Shown: piece by piece, positions 26,136 through 36,829 of the stretch
Layout of the letters: every line of letters starts with the position of its first letter
Position numbering within the stretch: position 1 is the first letter of the stretch
Made by a program: the position numbers and the translations under genes
Notes under the pieces: model-generated
What the model saw: only the letters and a program-made list of their open reading frames with translations
What the model was told of the DNA's origin: nothing
Database searches by the model: none
Assembly (NCBI RefSeq): GCF_040581485.1
Contig: NC_090133.1
Span: 1,860,001 to 1,924,000, forward strand
Origin: Linepithema humile
Lineage: Eukaryota > Arthropoda > Insecta > Hymenoptera > Formicidae
Length of the DNA: 64,000 bases
Direction of reading: 5' to 3'

Positions 26136-26551
26136 CCTATGCATCCTGTAAATTGATAGACGAATTCAAAGTAGCATAAATTAAAGTAGAAGAAGAGAAT
26201 GTGAAAAAAATGCAGATTAATGTTAATAAACACATATAAAGTTTACGTTGCGCGTAACACACAGCGGGGGACATGATTTGTCTCTCGAGACGAAAAGGTA
26301 ATTGTCAAAATTGAATATCATAAAATTCAACTGTATTACAATACAGGAGATATTGTGCTACACACTATTAATTGTAAATCTTATATTTATTTCAAATGTA
26401 TACTGTGGTAACAAACTGACTTGCTCGTGACTAATGTAATTATCTACTTGCGTGAAGTATAAAAAATAGACACTAACAAATTATAACAAATATTTTCATG
26501 TGTCGAAGACATGGAACTACATTTTCGACTACATTTCTACTTTCGCATAAA
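26136..26551. other. Convergent 3' spacer of the CYP301 pair
   Basis: A 416 bp AT-rich spacer holding both 3' UTRs. A + strand AATAAA lies at 26225-26230, 90 bp after the CYP301A1 stop. A minus strand AATAAA (TTTATT at 26386-26391) lies about 160 bp after the CYP301B1 stop. No other gene is seen. Confidence 0.6.
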
Positions 26552-29500
26552 TTATTGTCTATCAATAAATCGCAATTTCAATGGTCCCTTTGGCGTGTAC
26601 ATTGGATTGATGTAATATTCCAATCTTTTATGATGATATTCTACTTTGTAAAATTGTAGAATCTGAAACAAAAAGAGAAGACGATTATAAGCAAGCGTCT
26701 CAAAATAAAATTTTAACTGTTTGATGGATAATAATTTGATGAGTTTGATTTATCAATAATCAGTATCTATACCGCAATTTTATTTTAATATTGTAACGAT
26801 TAACTCGATTTTAATTATAACAATAAATTCTGTTTAATGTTGATCTTTTTCTAGGAAAAATATCGAAGAAAATGTTTTAATACCATCTTTATAATCAAGC
26901 TTCAAACTAAAACTCTGTTAAAGCAAAGACGGCAGATTCGCTCAAAGAAAGTAAGCGGACTATACATATTTGATATTTTTGTGACAAGAGAAAACTGTTA
27001 AAAGCTCTTTTAACGGACAAGCATCAGTTATTTGCAAGATAATTAGTTACAAAAGAACGCTAAGTATTTCGGCAATTTAGTATAGCTCCGGCAATTGAAA
27101 GTCGCTTCTTACCTTGCTAATTACGATAATCATTTCGAGCTCGGCAAATCGTCGACCCAGGCACATTCGTCTACCGTAACCGAACGGAAGTGATGCGAAC
27201 GCGTGACGAATCCCGTCGTCGCGCAACCATCGTTCCGGAAGGAATTCACAGCTTCGTGGAAAATACTTTTCCATGTTGCTAATTACGTAGTGTTGAAATA
27301 CCACTTGCACCTAGAAACAATTAACGTTCGCAATTTGTGTTTATCTTTTTTCATCACGTGTAATTCCGAGTTAATTAGTTGAAATTTTATTTGAAATATA
27401 ACTCTCACTTAATTCACGAAAATATTCAGTTTTAAATAATGTTAAATTGTTTAATGAAAATTTAACTTTACACAATTCTAGATAAATTAGTCGAAATAAA
27501 AACAATTCTGATTGATTAATCTAATTTTCATAAAATTATCAATTACATTAATGTTGATCTATTGATATCTCTATCAAAAATCTCTAAATTAGTAGATAAG
27601 AGTTTTGCAATAATTAAAAAAGAATTGAAAGTTTTTTTTTCTTACTCCTTTCGGTACACGATAGCCGCTGATTATAGTGTCCGAAGTCATACTTCGTCCG
27701 TTGCCTATTACAACTGGATACATTCTGATGAAATTGAAAGTAGAAATTATGAGAGATAATTATTATGATCAAGAGTATAAATTATAGTCAATCTTAGCAA
27801 ACCTAAGAGTTTCTTTAATACACGCTCTCAGATATTTTAAATTATCGATATTTGTAGCCTCAAGAGGCGCGTCTCGTTGCGGAAGAACGTTGCAGATCTC
27901 CTCGTACGCCAAAGCCTGTTTTTCCGGATGTAACGCTAACTGATAGAGCACCGAGGCTACTGAAGTCGAGGTCTGCAGACAATTTCGCCCTTATTCATAA
28001 TCGTTAATTGTTTAATTTCTGCAATCAATATTCTAAATTACAGCGAAATATTTACCGTATCAACGCCAACCAAGAACAAATCTAGAGCGAGGATTGACGC
28101 TACCTTCGTATCGCCCTCGCGAGCCAGGACTCTCTCTAAAAGTGACAATTCCTTATCCGAATTCACGTCGTTCTCGGCCCTCGATAGAGCGGCGGCCGTA
28201 TATTTTGATATAGTACTGAAATTGACATTATTTATATTACATTTGATTTATATATATTCTACATATAACGGTTGCCTCGATAAATTTGTTTTTTAAGAAT
28301 TTTCCTGAAAAATGATAAATAATTTTAGAATCACATTCACCTCACAATAGTGTCCAAAGCGTTTACATATTGCTTCCACGTGGGCGTGTTGAAGATTTTC
28401 CAAAACGGAATCTTCAATTCGAGCACGGGCACATTTTTGAAGAACGTGATCAACGCGTCTATCAGCCCCTGCGTTTCCGCATCTGCGTTGTCGTCCAAGC
28501 AGCCCAAACGCACGTCCAACGCGACTCGCGCAATAGCTGTCACAAACAACAAAACTGTTTATCACGTTCATCGATTTATCGTATTTTAACTAAGGAACTT
28601 GCAATTTTTTTCAGGATGTCCCACTTACATTCTAAAGACCATTTGTGCATCTCATTGAGAAAGTCGTCGGGTACTTCGCTCTTGTGGTTCCGTATTTTCG
28701 CTATTCTAGAAAACAACATTAGCGGATAAATTACTATATGATGACGAAATTAAATAGGCGAAGTAGACTCGCGGCGAAAGTTAAGTGAGGAAGCTGAAAG
28801 GCAATATTGTTTACAACGACGTTCACGAAGTAATAAAACCGAACTACATACCTGCGAAGAAATGCCACGCTCGCCTCCTCGATTGCGCTAATATACATTC
28901 TTGCGGTCCGCGGCTGCAGCATCACCTGTTGCACTTTACTCCGGAAATTATACCAGCTCTCACCGTGACTGTAAAATAGAGGAGAATTAGTAGTGTAATG
29001 ATGACTTTCGTTCTTTTATGCGGAATATAGAAAATTAGAAGAAAATTGTATGTATTTCATTTTCTCGGAAATTAAATTATGAATCTTACAAAAACTGTCG
29101 TCGGAAGATTCAGGAAATGCAATGTAAAAAGTATATAATTTTATAACACAAAATTTAAATTAATCTGCAAATCTAATTGAGGTCCTTGGTTTCGTTACGT
29201 AATGTATGCACTTCTTATTGAATAACAAGCCAAACTCTTCGAAACTTTCTTTAGACTTTCATGGTTAGCGTGAAGCAACTGACTGTTTTAGGTCCCGCGA
29301 ATTATGGACTTAAAAAGAGTAAATTTGAGAAGTTGATTAAACACCTCTTATGTTCTGCTTTTATAAAGCTGACTCGCAAAATGAACCAAAACCACAGTCA
29401 CTCAGATCTGCTTGTCCAAAAATCCTAAATCTTCCAACGTAAAACTCCAAAGTATTGATATATCTCATTTTTTAATATAAAATCAAATTCGTAAATATTT

Positions 29501-30240
29501 AAACATTCGTGAAACTTATTTTATGTTAAATATGTAAACTATATACGTTCATTTTTCTTATTTTAATATTTCTTAATATGATCTTTTTCAGAATATTTCA
29601 AATTCTCATTAATATTGCAAGATAATTTCATACGTGTCGAATAAAAATTATGACTTACACGGCGATAACACCGGGATTATCTTGAAAGAAGTCTTTTCGC
29701 AGCACATGCTTATAATAATCGAGGGACGGCATGGAGGGACGGTGAGGCATTTTTTCCTCCCGCCGAAAAATCCGCTCGATTTCATTTGCATCATAAACGA
29801 ACACCATATCGGGCCGACCTAAGAGTCCTTCTATCTTCACGATGTCACCATACTGGGCGTGTAATTTCCTTGACAGTTTGTCTATCGTCTGTATGTCAAA
29901 GTTTCCTGAAATGATTTTTTAATTAAGCTTCAAGATTTCAACTAGTTGTAAAATTTCAGCCGGCTTCGCCGGCAGAAAGTGAAACGGGAGGTGAAAATAG
30001 AAGGTGTGAAAATTTTGGGCAAACAAAAGTTGTCTGGGTACCTAAATAAGGCAGGAATCGCCAAGTGTTACCCAGCAACGGCATCGGCTTAGGTCCTGGA
30101 ATCGCCGAGTACGAGCGATGACGCAATGTTTCCTGTTCCCCGGCATCGACGGCTAATGTGTCTATCGCCCTGTCGTTCTTCGCGTCGATCCTAACGAATC
30201 GCCGTAACAGTTCCTTGGCATGTTGCCGCAATGTGGCCAT
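26552..30240 (-). CDS. CYP301B1: Mitochondrial cytochrome P450 CYP301B1
   Basis: Paralogue of the adjacent CYP301A1 and a mitochondrial-clan P450; specific function unknown to me. Exons in gene order: 30240-30042, 29905-29659, 28968-28852, 28705-28629, 28536-28341, 28215-28056, 27972-27803, 27724-27646, 27310-27113, 26662-26552. They give 517 residues. Motifs: PGPKPMPLLGN hinge; GRPDMVFVYDANEIERIFR; LFLVGVDT I-helix; CIKETLR (ExxR); FASLPFGYGRRMCLG heme loop with Cys near 465; and a final INPMYTPKGPLKLRF segment. Four exons have exactly the same length as in CYP301A1 (117, 77, 170 and 79 bp). This gene has one extra intron after LPYLG. I chose the ATG at 30240 because a good acceptor (TTATTATGCAG) lies 7 nt upstream. 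An in-frame ATG at 30333 would add 31 residues if that is not a splice site. Confidence 0.9.
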
Positions 30241-30870
30241 TCGTAGTCTGCATAATAAAAATGCGTTGGACCGTAAAATATGTACTCTTATCCAGGCTAG
30301 CGACCCTCGTGTTGCACAATTGAAATTAACCATGATTACGGTTTCACTTACATTATTATTGCGGAAGTGGCCGGTAAAAATCATCAAAACTCAACAAAGA
30401 TATCGGAAAGAGGCAAAGTCAAGTTTTTAGATGTGCTTAAAATTTGTTCATATATCTGTGATATACTTGTGATGTTTTTGAAAACGTTAAAAATCACAGC
30501 TACATTTTGTTCATTTCATAGCAGTCAAGAGTGCGTGCAAATAGAAATTTGAAAAAAAGCTAATTCTCTCAAAAGAAAACGTGCAGCACTCGTTTAGACC
30601 GAGACTGCGAAAGAAATTTCTGTAAACTTTACGCCGTAAAGTAGGCAGTCGGGTATGCACAGCGAGTTCAATGCGTGATACGACATATAAACATGTAACG
30701 CAACGATTTTTACACGGAAATATCGTTGTTATGAGATGCATTCAAGCAGAAAACGCTGATTCGCTGTACTTACGAAAACGTAGACAATTATGAAATCGAA
30801 GCTTGTCTATAATTAAAAAAAGAAAACAATATTTTAACAAAGGTAAAAAAAGAGATAAAGCACGTACGAA

Positions 30871-31398
30871 TAATAATAAATAATAAAAATAAAGGATATT
30901 CGTGCCTAAACCGCTGGTTACTATTCGCTAATTTTGCAATCTTCTTGTTTGATGATGTCAGTGTGTCAACAATCTTCGTGTAAAAAACAAAAATTAAAAC
31001 TATATTTAGACGTTTCGTTTTAATTATCATATTATGAGACTGCCATTAAAAAGTATATAATACTTCCACGTTCTAAAATAAATTTTATTATAGTTGTCAA
31101 GGCCAACAACTGCGAACAACTTGTTGGCCTTGACAACTAAAATTTATTTCGCAATGCGGACCTATTGTATAATTCTTAATAGTAATTTATGATATAATAA
31201 TCGAACGGTTTTATTTTAAAATTTTACTGCTTCACTGAAGATAATCAAATTACTGATCGAAACGTCTATTGTTTTAATTTTTGTTTTCTATACGAAGATT
31301 GTTAACACACTCGTGTATTAAACGAGAGGATTGTAAAAATTAGCGAATAATAACCAGCGGTTTAGGCACGAATATCCTCTACTTTTATTATTTGTTAA
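30871..31398. repeat. Long palindromic foldback element
   Basis: Imperfect palindrome of about 530 bp. The outermost 150 bp pair well: AGGATATTCGTGCCTAAACC near 30893 has its complement near 31375, and TAGACGTTTCG near 31009 has its complement near 31257. The centre is a perfect 18 bp inverted repeat (31092-31109 with 31121-31138, AGTTGTCAAGGCCAACAA) around an 11-base loop. Arms are about 240 and 280 bp, with indels in the middle. No ORF is present. It fits a foldback or MITE-type DNA transposon, or a hairpin-RNA locus. Confidence 0.75.
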
Positions 31399-32419
31399 TA
31401 TTTTGAATTTTGAAATTGATATCGGTAAATTTAATATTTTATACTTTCTAAAATTTCTACATATATTATGTTAACATCACTACGTTAACATCCGTATTTT
31501 GCACACATTAAAATGTCAAATACAAAGATAAAAATTTAATATTTAATATATAGATTGTGTGGAATAAACACTACTGAAAAATAACAATATAAGAATAATT
31601 ATGGCAATTTGTACTAAGAGAGAAATTACGACACCGGCGAATCAGCAACTATGAAATTCGCAATTCGTATTTGTAATGCACTCGCTGCATCGTAGATTAT
31701 GGCAACTTTCCCATAGATTGTTACTATTACGATTCAAACATCGTTTAATGATGCACGTCACGAACTCGCGTTCACGATGGTGTATTGTCAAAGTGCGACA
31801 AAAAAACAAGAGCAATATTTTACAAGAAAACGATGCGTTTGCGATTATAATTCAAAATATATTATCTGAAAGAAAAAGACATTCACACATTAAATATATT
31901 ACATGTATTAAAAATGTATTCTAATTTTATAAAAAAATTCATAAAATTTTTATAAATTTATAAAAAATTTGATTTAAAAAAACCTATATTTTTATATCTT
32001 AGCAAGATATATTTTCATAAAATAAAGTAACGTGATAAAAGTAATTAATATTCTAACATTTTATGAAATATTTTTGAAAAAAAATTAAAAATTAATGAAT
32101 TAAAAATATAGTGATTACAAAAAATTCCAGTTTGCAGTAATTTTGATGAAAAACTCTGTTATACAATATTTAAAAAATATTTCAATTATACAAATTGATA
32201 CAAAAGTTTAGAAAACGAGTTCGTTTATAGCTATATAAAGTATATATTCGTACCATTTTTATTCTTTCAGACAAAAGATTGATTAAAGACACTAAATATT
32301 GCAGATAATTATAAAAATCATAGAACAAATTTTGATTTAAAGAATTGCAAATATGGCAAATTAAAGAAATAATTGGAAACTGATCGATTTGTATGGAATT
32401 GATATGTGAAGAGCCTTAC

Positions 32420-32461
32420 CTTCTAGAATACGTCGCACACGGGAAAAAAACATATAGACTG
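32420..32461 (-). promoter_or_regulatory. Possible CYP301B1 leader exon and initiator
   Basis: On the minus strand, AGTCTCAGTCT (containing an arthropod-type TCAGT initiator) lies about 40 nt before a good donor (AGAAG then gtaaggc at 32419). Splicing to the acceptor just before 30247 would give a non-coding first exon and a 2.2 kb intron containing the foldback element. No TATA box is obvious. Confidence 0.3.
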
Positions 32462-32832
32462 AGACTCTGTCGCTTAGCACTTCGCGCTAAAGTGATATTC
32501 AAAGATATTTGAAGGAGAAGACCAGGCGAGTGGGAGGGTAAACGCGACTTCGAGAAGGGGAAATTTATGGTAGACAAGTCACAATATTAAGGAGAAAAGG
32601 TAAGATACACGTATTTCCATGTTGTTGTTAAACAAAATCCTATAGAATAAGATTATAGAAATTTAAATATAACAGAGAATTAAGTAGAGAAAAATTTATA
32701 ATTCAGTTAAATCGTTCTTCAAATCATGATTTTTTAACATTAAAAAGATACATATATACCTTAAATACAGCAAGTGTTACAAATCCTTAAATATGATTAC
32801 CACAATTCTTTCACTTATACGCACGTCAAGAT

Positions 32833-35800
32833 TTATTCGTACCATTTCGATATCTTCAAATCAAAATCTTTCAATTTGCTCTTATAATTATTTACAAGCT
32901 TATTAAAGCTCGTGTCAGCTGCATTAACTTTCTTTTTTTGCTTCACCTGCGAAAAGATGAAATTTAAAGCATATTGAAAAATGCAAAAATCGAAATAAAT
33001 TAAAAAAACATATAATAAATCGACATATAGCTCACCGGCATATTATCTCGCTTGTTCTTCGTCTTCTCCTGCTTCATAATTTTCAATTGCTTCTTAGCTT
33101 TATTTAATTTCCTCTGTTTTTTCACTGTCTGCGTATGTAGTGCAGCTTGTGACTTCAGTTTGAAGTTCGATCTTAAATTATCATGTCCGGTTTTAGCAAC
33201 AATACCGGCATATGGTTTCTCCTCCGAATCGTTCGATTTTCTTGCTCGTTTGGCTGGACCTTCTTCCTTGGTTTCCTCACTTTTCCTTTTATATTTATTT
33301 TCCAACCATAAAGGATTGTTGTTGCGACTTTTCTGAACTCTTCTTTCCTTCGCATTTACTATAATGCGGTTTTCTATCGAGAATCCAACTATAGGTCTCT
33401 AGATTAAATTTTAAAACTTTAATAAGAATATATGAAAAATAGTTAGCAACAATCAAAATAGATTTGCAATCTTACTCTGCTTTTGGAGAATATATTTGGG
33501 TTGTTATTTATATTTCTCAAAGCTTTAAGCGCATCATCATGAGTGGTAAATGTAACAAAACCATACTCCTTTGATTTTCCATTTCCAGTTGCATCGACAT
33601 TTTTCAAATCGCGCATAACTCGTGCCTGAAAAATATTTTGGATAAAATTACTTACATTTCTTATGTCACTAAATGTAACACTTATTTCGAGTATATTTAC
33701 CTCCTTAATTATAGCTTTAGAACCGCTATGCTTTTTAAACAATTGTCTGAGGGTCGTATCGTTAAGATTGGGAGGTAAATTATGCACAACGAGGCGCACT
33801 CTCGATATAAACATATTTAAATTACGCAACATTTGTGATTTCCACCGCTCCAATTTCAATCGTTTGTCCATATCAGACACTGATACGTCCGCCGCAGCTG
33901 CACTTTTGGCTAACACAACTGTAAATCAACAACAAAAATGTGAAAATTTCCATAACATTATAGAATATTCTGTAATTATATTATATGTATATGTATTACC
34001 TCCTTCCTTAACAAGATATAAATTCCTGGAATCCTTAGCTCTCTGCTGCTTCAAGCTTTTTTTATTTTCAACTTCGTTCCTGTGTAATGCTCTGTGCGCC
34101 TCGATTATTTGGTCACGCAAATGCAATTCAGCTGACAAACACTTTTCAGCATCTTCGACTTGCTGCGATAAAACATTCCTTGTGTCAATATTGATCAATG
34201 AAACTAGATTGTACAGAAAATTAGAAATCTTACCCTAAATTTAACAAACGCAGTGCCTTTGGAATATTCGGTTAGAGAATCCATGCATACAAGAGCATAG
34301 TAAACAGGCCCAAATTGTTCGATATACTTTTTAAGTTCATCGTTCTTCACAGAAAATGGTACATTTTTCAAAAAAATCGTCTTTCCTTCACTAACGTCAT
34401 TAGATATTCGTGACGGACTTTTTGCAACGGAAGGATTCTCTCCCTTTTCCTCTTTAATAACAGACTGATCAATGACAACATTAATGCCATCATCATCATC
34501 GTCGTCGTCGTCGTCGTCGTCGTCGTCATCATTATCATCATTGTCATCCTTATCATCTTCATCTTCATCCTCAATATCTTCCATTCCATGTTTTATTTCT
34601 TCCTCTTCATCAGATTCATCCTCCGTTTTTGTACTGTCTATTGTAACGTTGTTCCTATCAAATTGAAAAAAAATATACATATATCAATTATACAGAAACA
34701 AGCTATGCAGAGTTAATTCAGACACAATTTAAAAAATATATAAATTAAATCCATTCATGCACAATTTAAACTTTTACCTGTTTGGTTCAGCTTCATCCTT
34801 ACTGACATCGAATACTTGTATTTCTGAAGCATCGTGTGCTTCATTTTCATCAATTTTAGTTTCAATTTCAGGTTTCACATCTGTACTGGTTTGGGAGAAT
34901 TTTGTTTTGGCAACAGCCCAATCGACTATTATAGGTCTGTTCAAAAGAGGTTGCATATTTGCGTAATGTACAGCTTTTGCAGCACTTTGAACTAAATCAA
35001 ACTGCACAAACGCAACTCTAGCCTGTTTGCCATCTGGTCTAGTTAAAATTTTTACTTCTTGTATTTCACCATATTGAGAAAAATGTTCCCTCAAATTATC
35101 TTCTGTAGCCTAAACAAATATCATTATTTAACAAATATATCAAGACAATAATAACATTAGAAAATGTCTTTAATAAAAAAAATACCTCAAAAGCTAAATT
35201 TCGTATTACAATTCTGGCTCGTTTTTTCTGTTTTTTCAATTTTTGAAACTTTCTCCTCTTTTGCTTTTTCAAATTATTCTTTTCTTTTTTAATCTTTTTC
35301 TGATTACTATCATCATTATCTTTTTCTTCATCATCTTGATATTGAGTGTCATCTTCATTAATTTCTTCATTAATTTCTTCATTTCTAGTAGATTCTTTTT
35401 CAATTTTTGCACAAAATTTGGATTTTGATAAAGCCCAATCACTGTGTATAATCCTTCCTAGAAATATAAGCATGATTGATTAAAAAATCAGAATCGTATT
35501 TTTACAAAAGACAATCATAACCCAACTCTGCACATACCAAAAAACTCCTTTTTATTTGTATTAAAAATTGCTTTTGATGCATCCTCCGTTCGTTTAAAAC
35601 CTACAAAACCGCATCCAACTGGACTTCCATCTGACCGCTTTGGAAGACTTATTTCTCTGATTTCACCAAATGGCTCATAAAATCTTCTCACATCCTCCTC
35701 TGTTATCTAATAAAATATGATACCAAATTATACATCATAGATAAAAGAATAAAATAAGTATAAAAAAATATGTCTGCACGATTATTTCTATTCTTTCATT

Positions 35801-36094
35801 TAAAATAACATACTTACAAACTTTGTATATAAATAAAATGTTTAAATAAATACCTTAAAAGGTAAATTCTTCACAAATATTCGAGAATTTTGACCATTTG
35901 CATCGGAAGTATCATTCGTGTACGTTTTTCGATTTTCAGCCCTCCGCAATTTTGCCTTCTGTCGATACACCCAAGATAGCTTTTTCTCTTTATCATTTCT
36001 TTGTCCTGAACAAGATAAAAGTTGATTATAAAAAATTAAATTATTTCTTTGAAATTAAATTATAAGAGTTCTCACCATAAGATGATTTACCCAT
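32833..36094 (-). CDS. RBM28: RNA-binding protein 28 (Nop4-like, four RRMs)
   Basis: Nucleolar protein. The yeast orthologue Nop4 is needed for 60S ribosome assembly, and human RBM28 also associates with spliceosomal snRNPs. Exons in gene order: 36094-36076, 36005-35854, 35706-35538, 35457-35186, 35109-34778, 34654-34234, 34162-34000, 33918-33701, 33625-33476, 33398-33036, 32946-32833. They give 790 residues. RRM1 starts near residue 49 (RIFVKNLPFK), RRM2 near 196 (RIVIRNLAFE), RRM3 near 407 (KTIFLKNVPF) and RRM4 near 551 (RLVVHNLPP). Lys/Glu-rich and Asp/Glu-rich linkers separate them. The stretch before RRM3 has a pure Asp run of more than ten residues. The C-terminal quarter is strongly basic (KKQRKLNKAKKQLK), fitting nucleolar localisation. 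The first coding exon is only 19 nt (MGKSSY plus one base). AATAAA overlaps the stop codon (32832-32837). The gene diverges from TMEM131. Confidence 0.92.
34495..34530. repeat. Trinucleotide repeat encoding Asp run in RBM28
   Basis: A TCA/TCG run on the + strand (GAY codons on the minus strand), with nine consecutive TCG units near its centre. It encodes the aspartate homopolymer before RRM3 and is likely length-polymorphic. Confidence 0.8.
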
Positions 36095-36829
36095 CTTGTA
36101 TGAGAAATACCCCAATTCAAGGATTTCTCTCAATTCTATATTTCAAATTTAATGTTGTAAATAAGATAAAACCATGTCAAATTCAGTTAATTATAAAATA
36201 TAATAATTAATTCACATGGACCATTCAATTTCTCTTATTCGATTTATTTTAGGTTAGCTGTGTGCTCACATGTGCTCGCTTTTCTCTGCTCTTCTCGAAG
36301 GTACTCGACATTCGATAAATCTCGAGTATATAATATCGATCAATATCTGTATTATTCAAAATTATTTTTCAATGTAATGATCAAAAATACTTTTCATATA
36401 GCTTTGACAAAAATTTTCCAACAAAATAAGAAACAAAGCTTAATCTGATTTATTTTTAAACAAAGAAAAAATTTTAACATATGTAAAAAATGAAATATTC
36501 TTTTACAAATATATTATGAAAAGTATAACAAATTGTAAAAAATATAAAAAATTTAATATTTCATTAAAGAATATATATGAAAGACGAAAAAAAGGAGAAA
36601 TTTCAAACATCATACAGAACACTTTCAAAACGCGCGCGACAACTGACAGCGCCGTCGACGGCGGTTTCGCGCGTTGCGCCCGCGGCGCAGCAGCGGAATC
36701 GATACCGCGCGCTTCGATAGTACCGAAATATGGCCGAAAGCGGACTCTCATGTCTGCTAAAGACAAAATAGCGAGCAACAGCAGCAGCCGACGCAACAGC
36801 AGTGCAACAGAATCAGCCGCGGTGTTATT
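36095..36829. promoter_or_regulatory. Divergent RBM28/TMEM131 promoter region
   Basis: A 735 bp spacer between two divergent start codons. The RBM28 side is AT-rich. The TMEM131 side (36630-36830) is strikingly CpG-rich (CGCGCGCGAC, CGCCCGCGGCGCAGC) against an AT-rich background. This fits an unmethylated broad promoter and TMEM131 5' UTR. No TATA box is evident. Confidence 0.55.

Larger units (their letters stand above)
30241..32832. other. CYP301B1 upstream region / probable first intron
   Basis: AT-rich. Its main content is a large foldback element (30871-31398) and a possible CYP301B1 leader exon near 32420-32461. Short open frames such as the one at 31676-31924 resemble nothing and are very AT-rich. 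Confidence 0.5.

Noticed and set aside
29960..29974. GC-rich mini hairpin GCCGGC-TTC-GCCGGC in a CYP301B1 intron
   Set aside because: It is only 15 bases long and not associated with a T run or a gene end. Too small to interpret.
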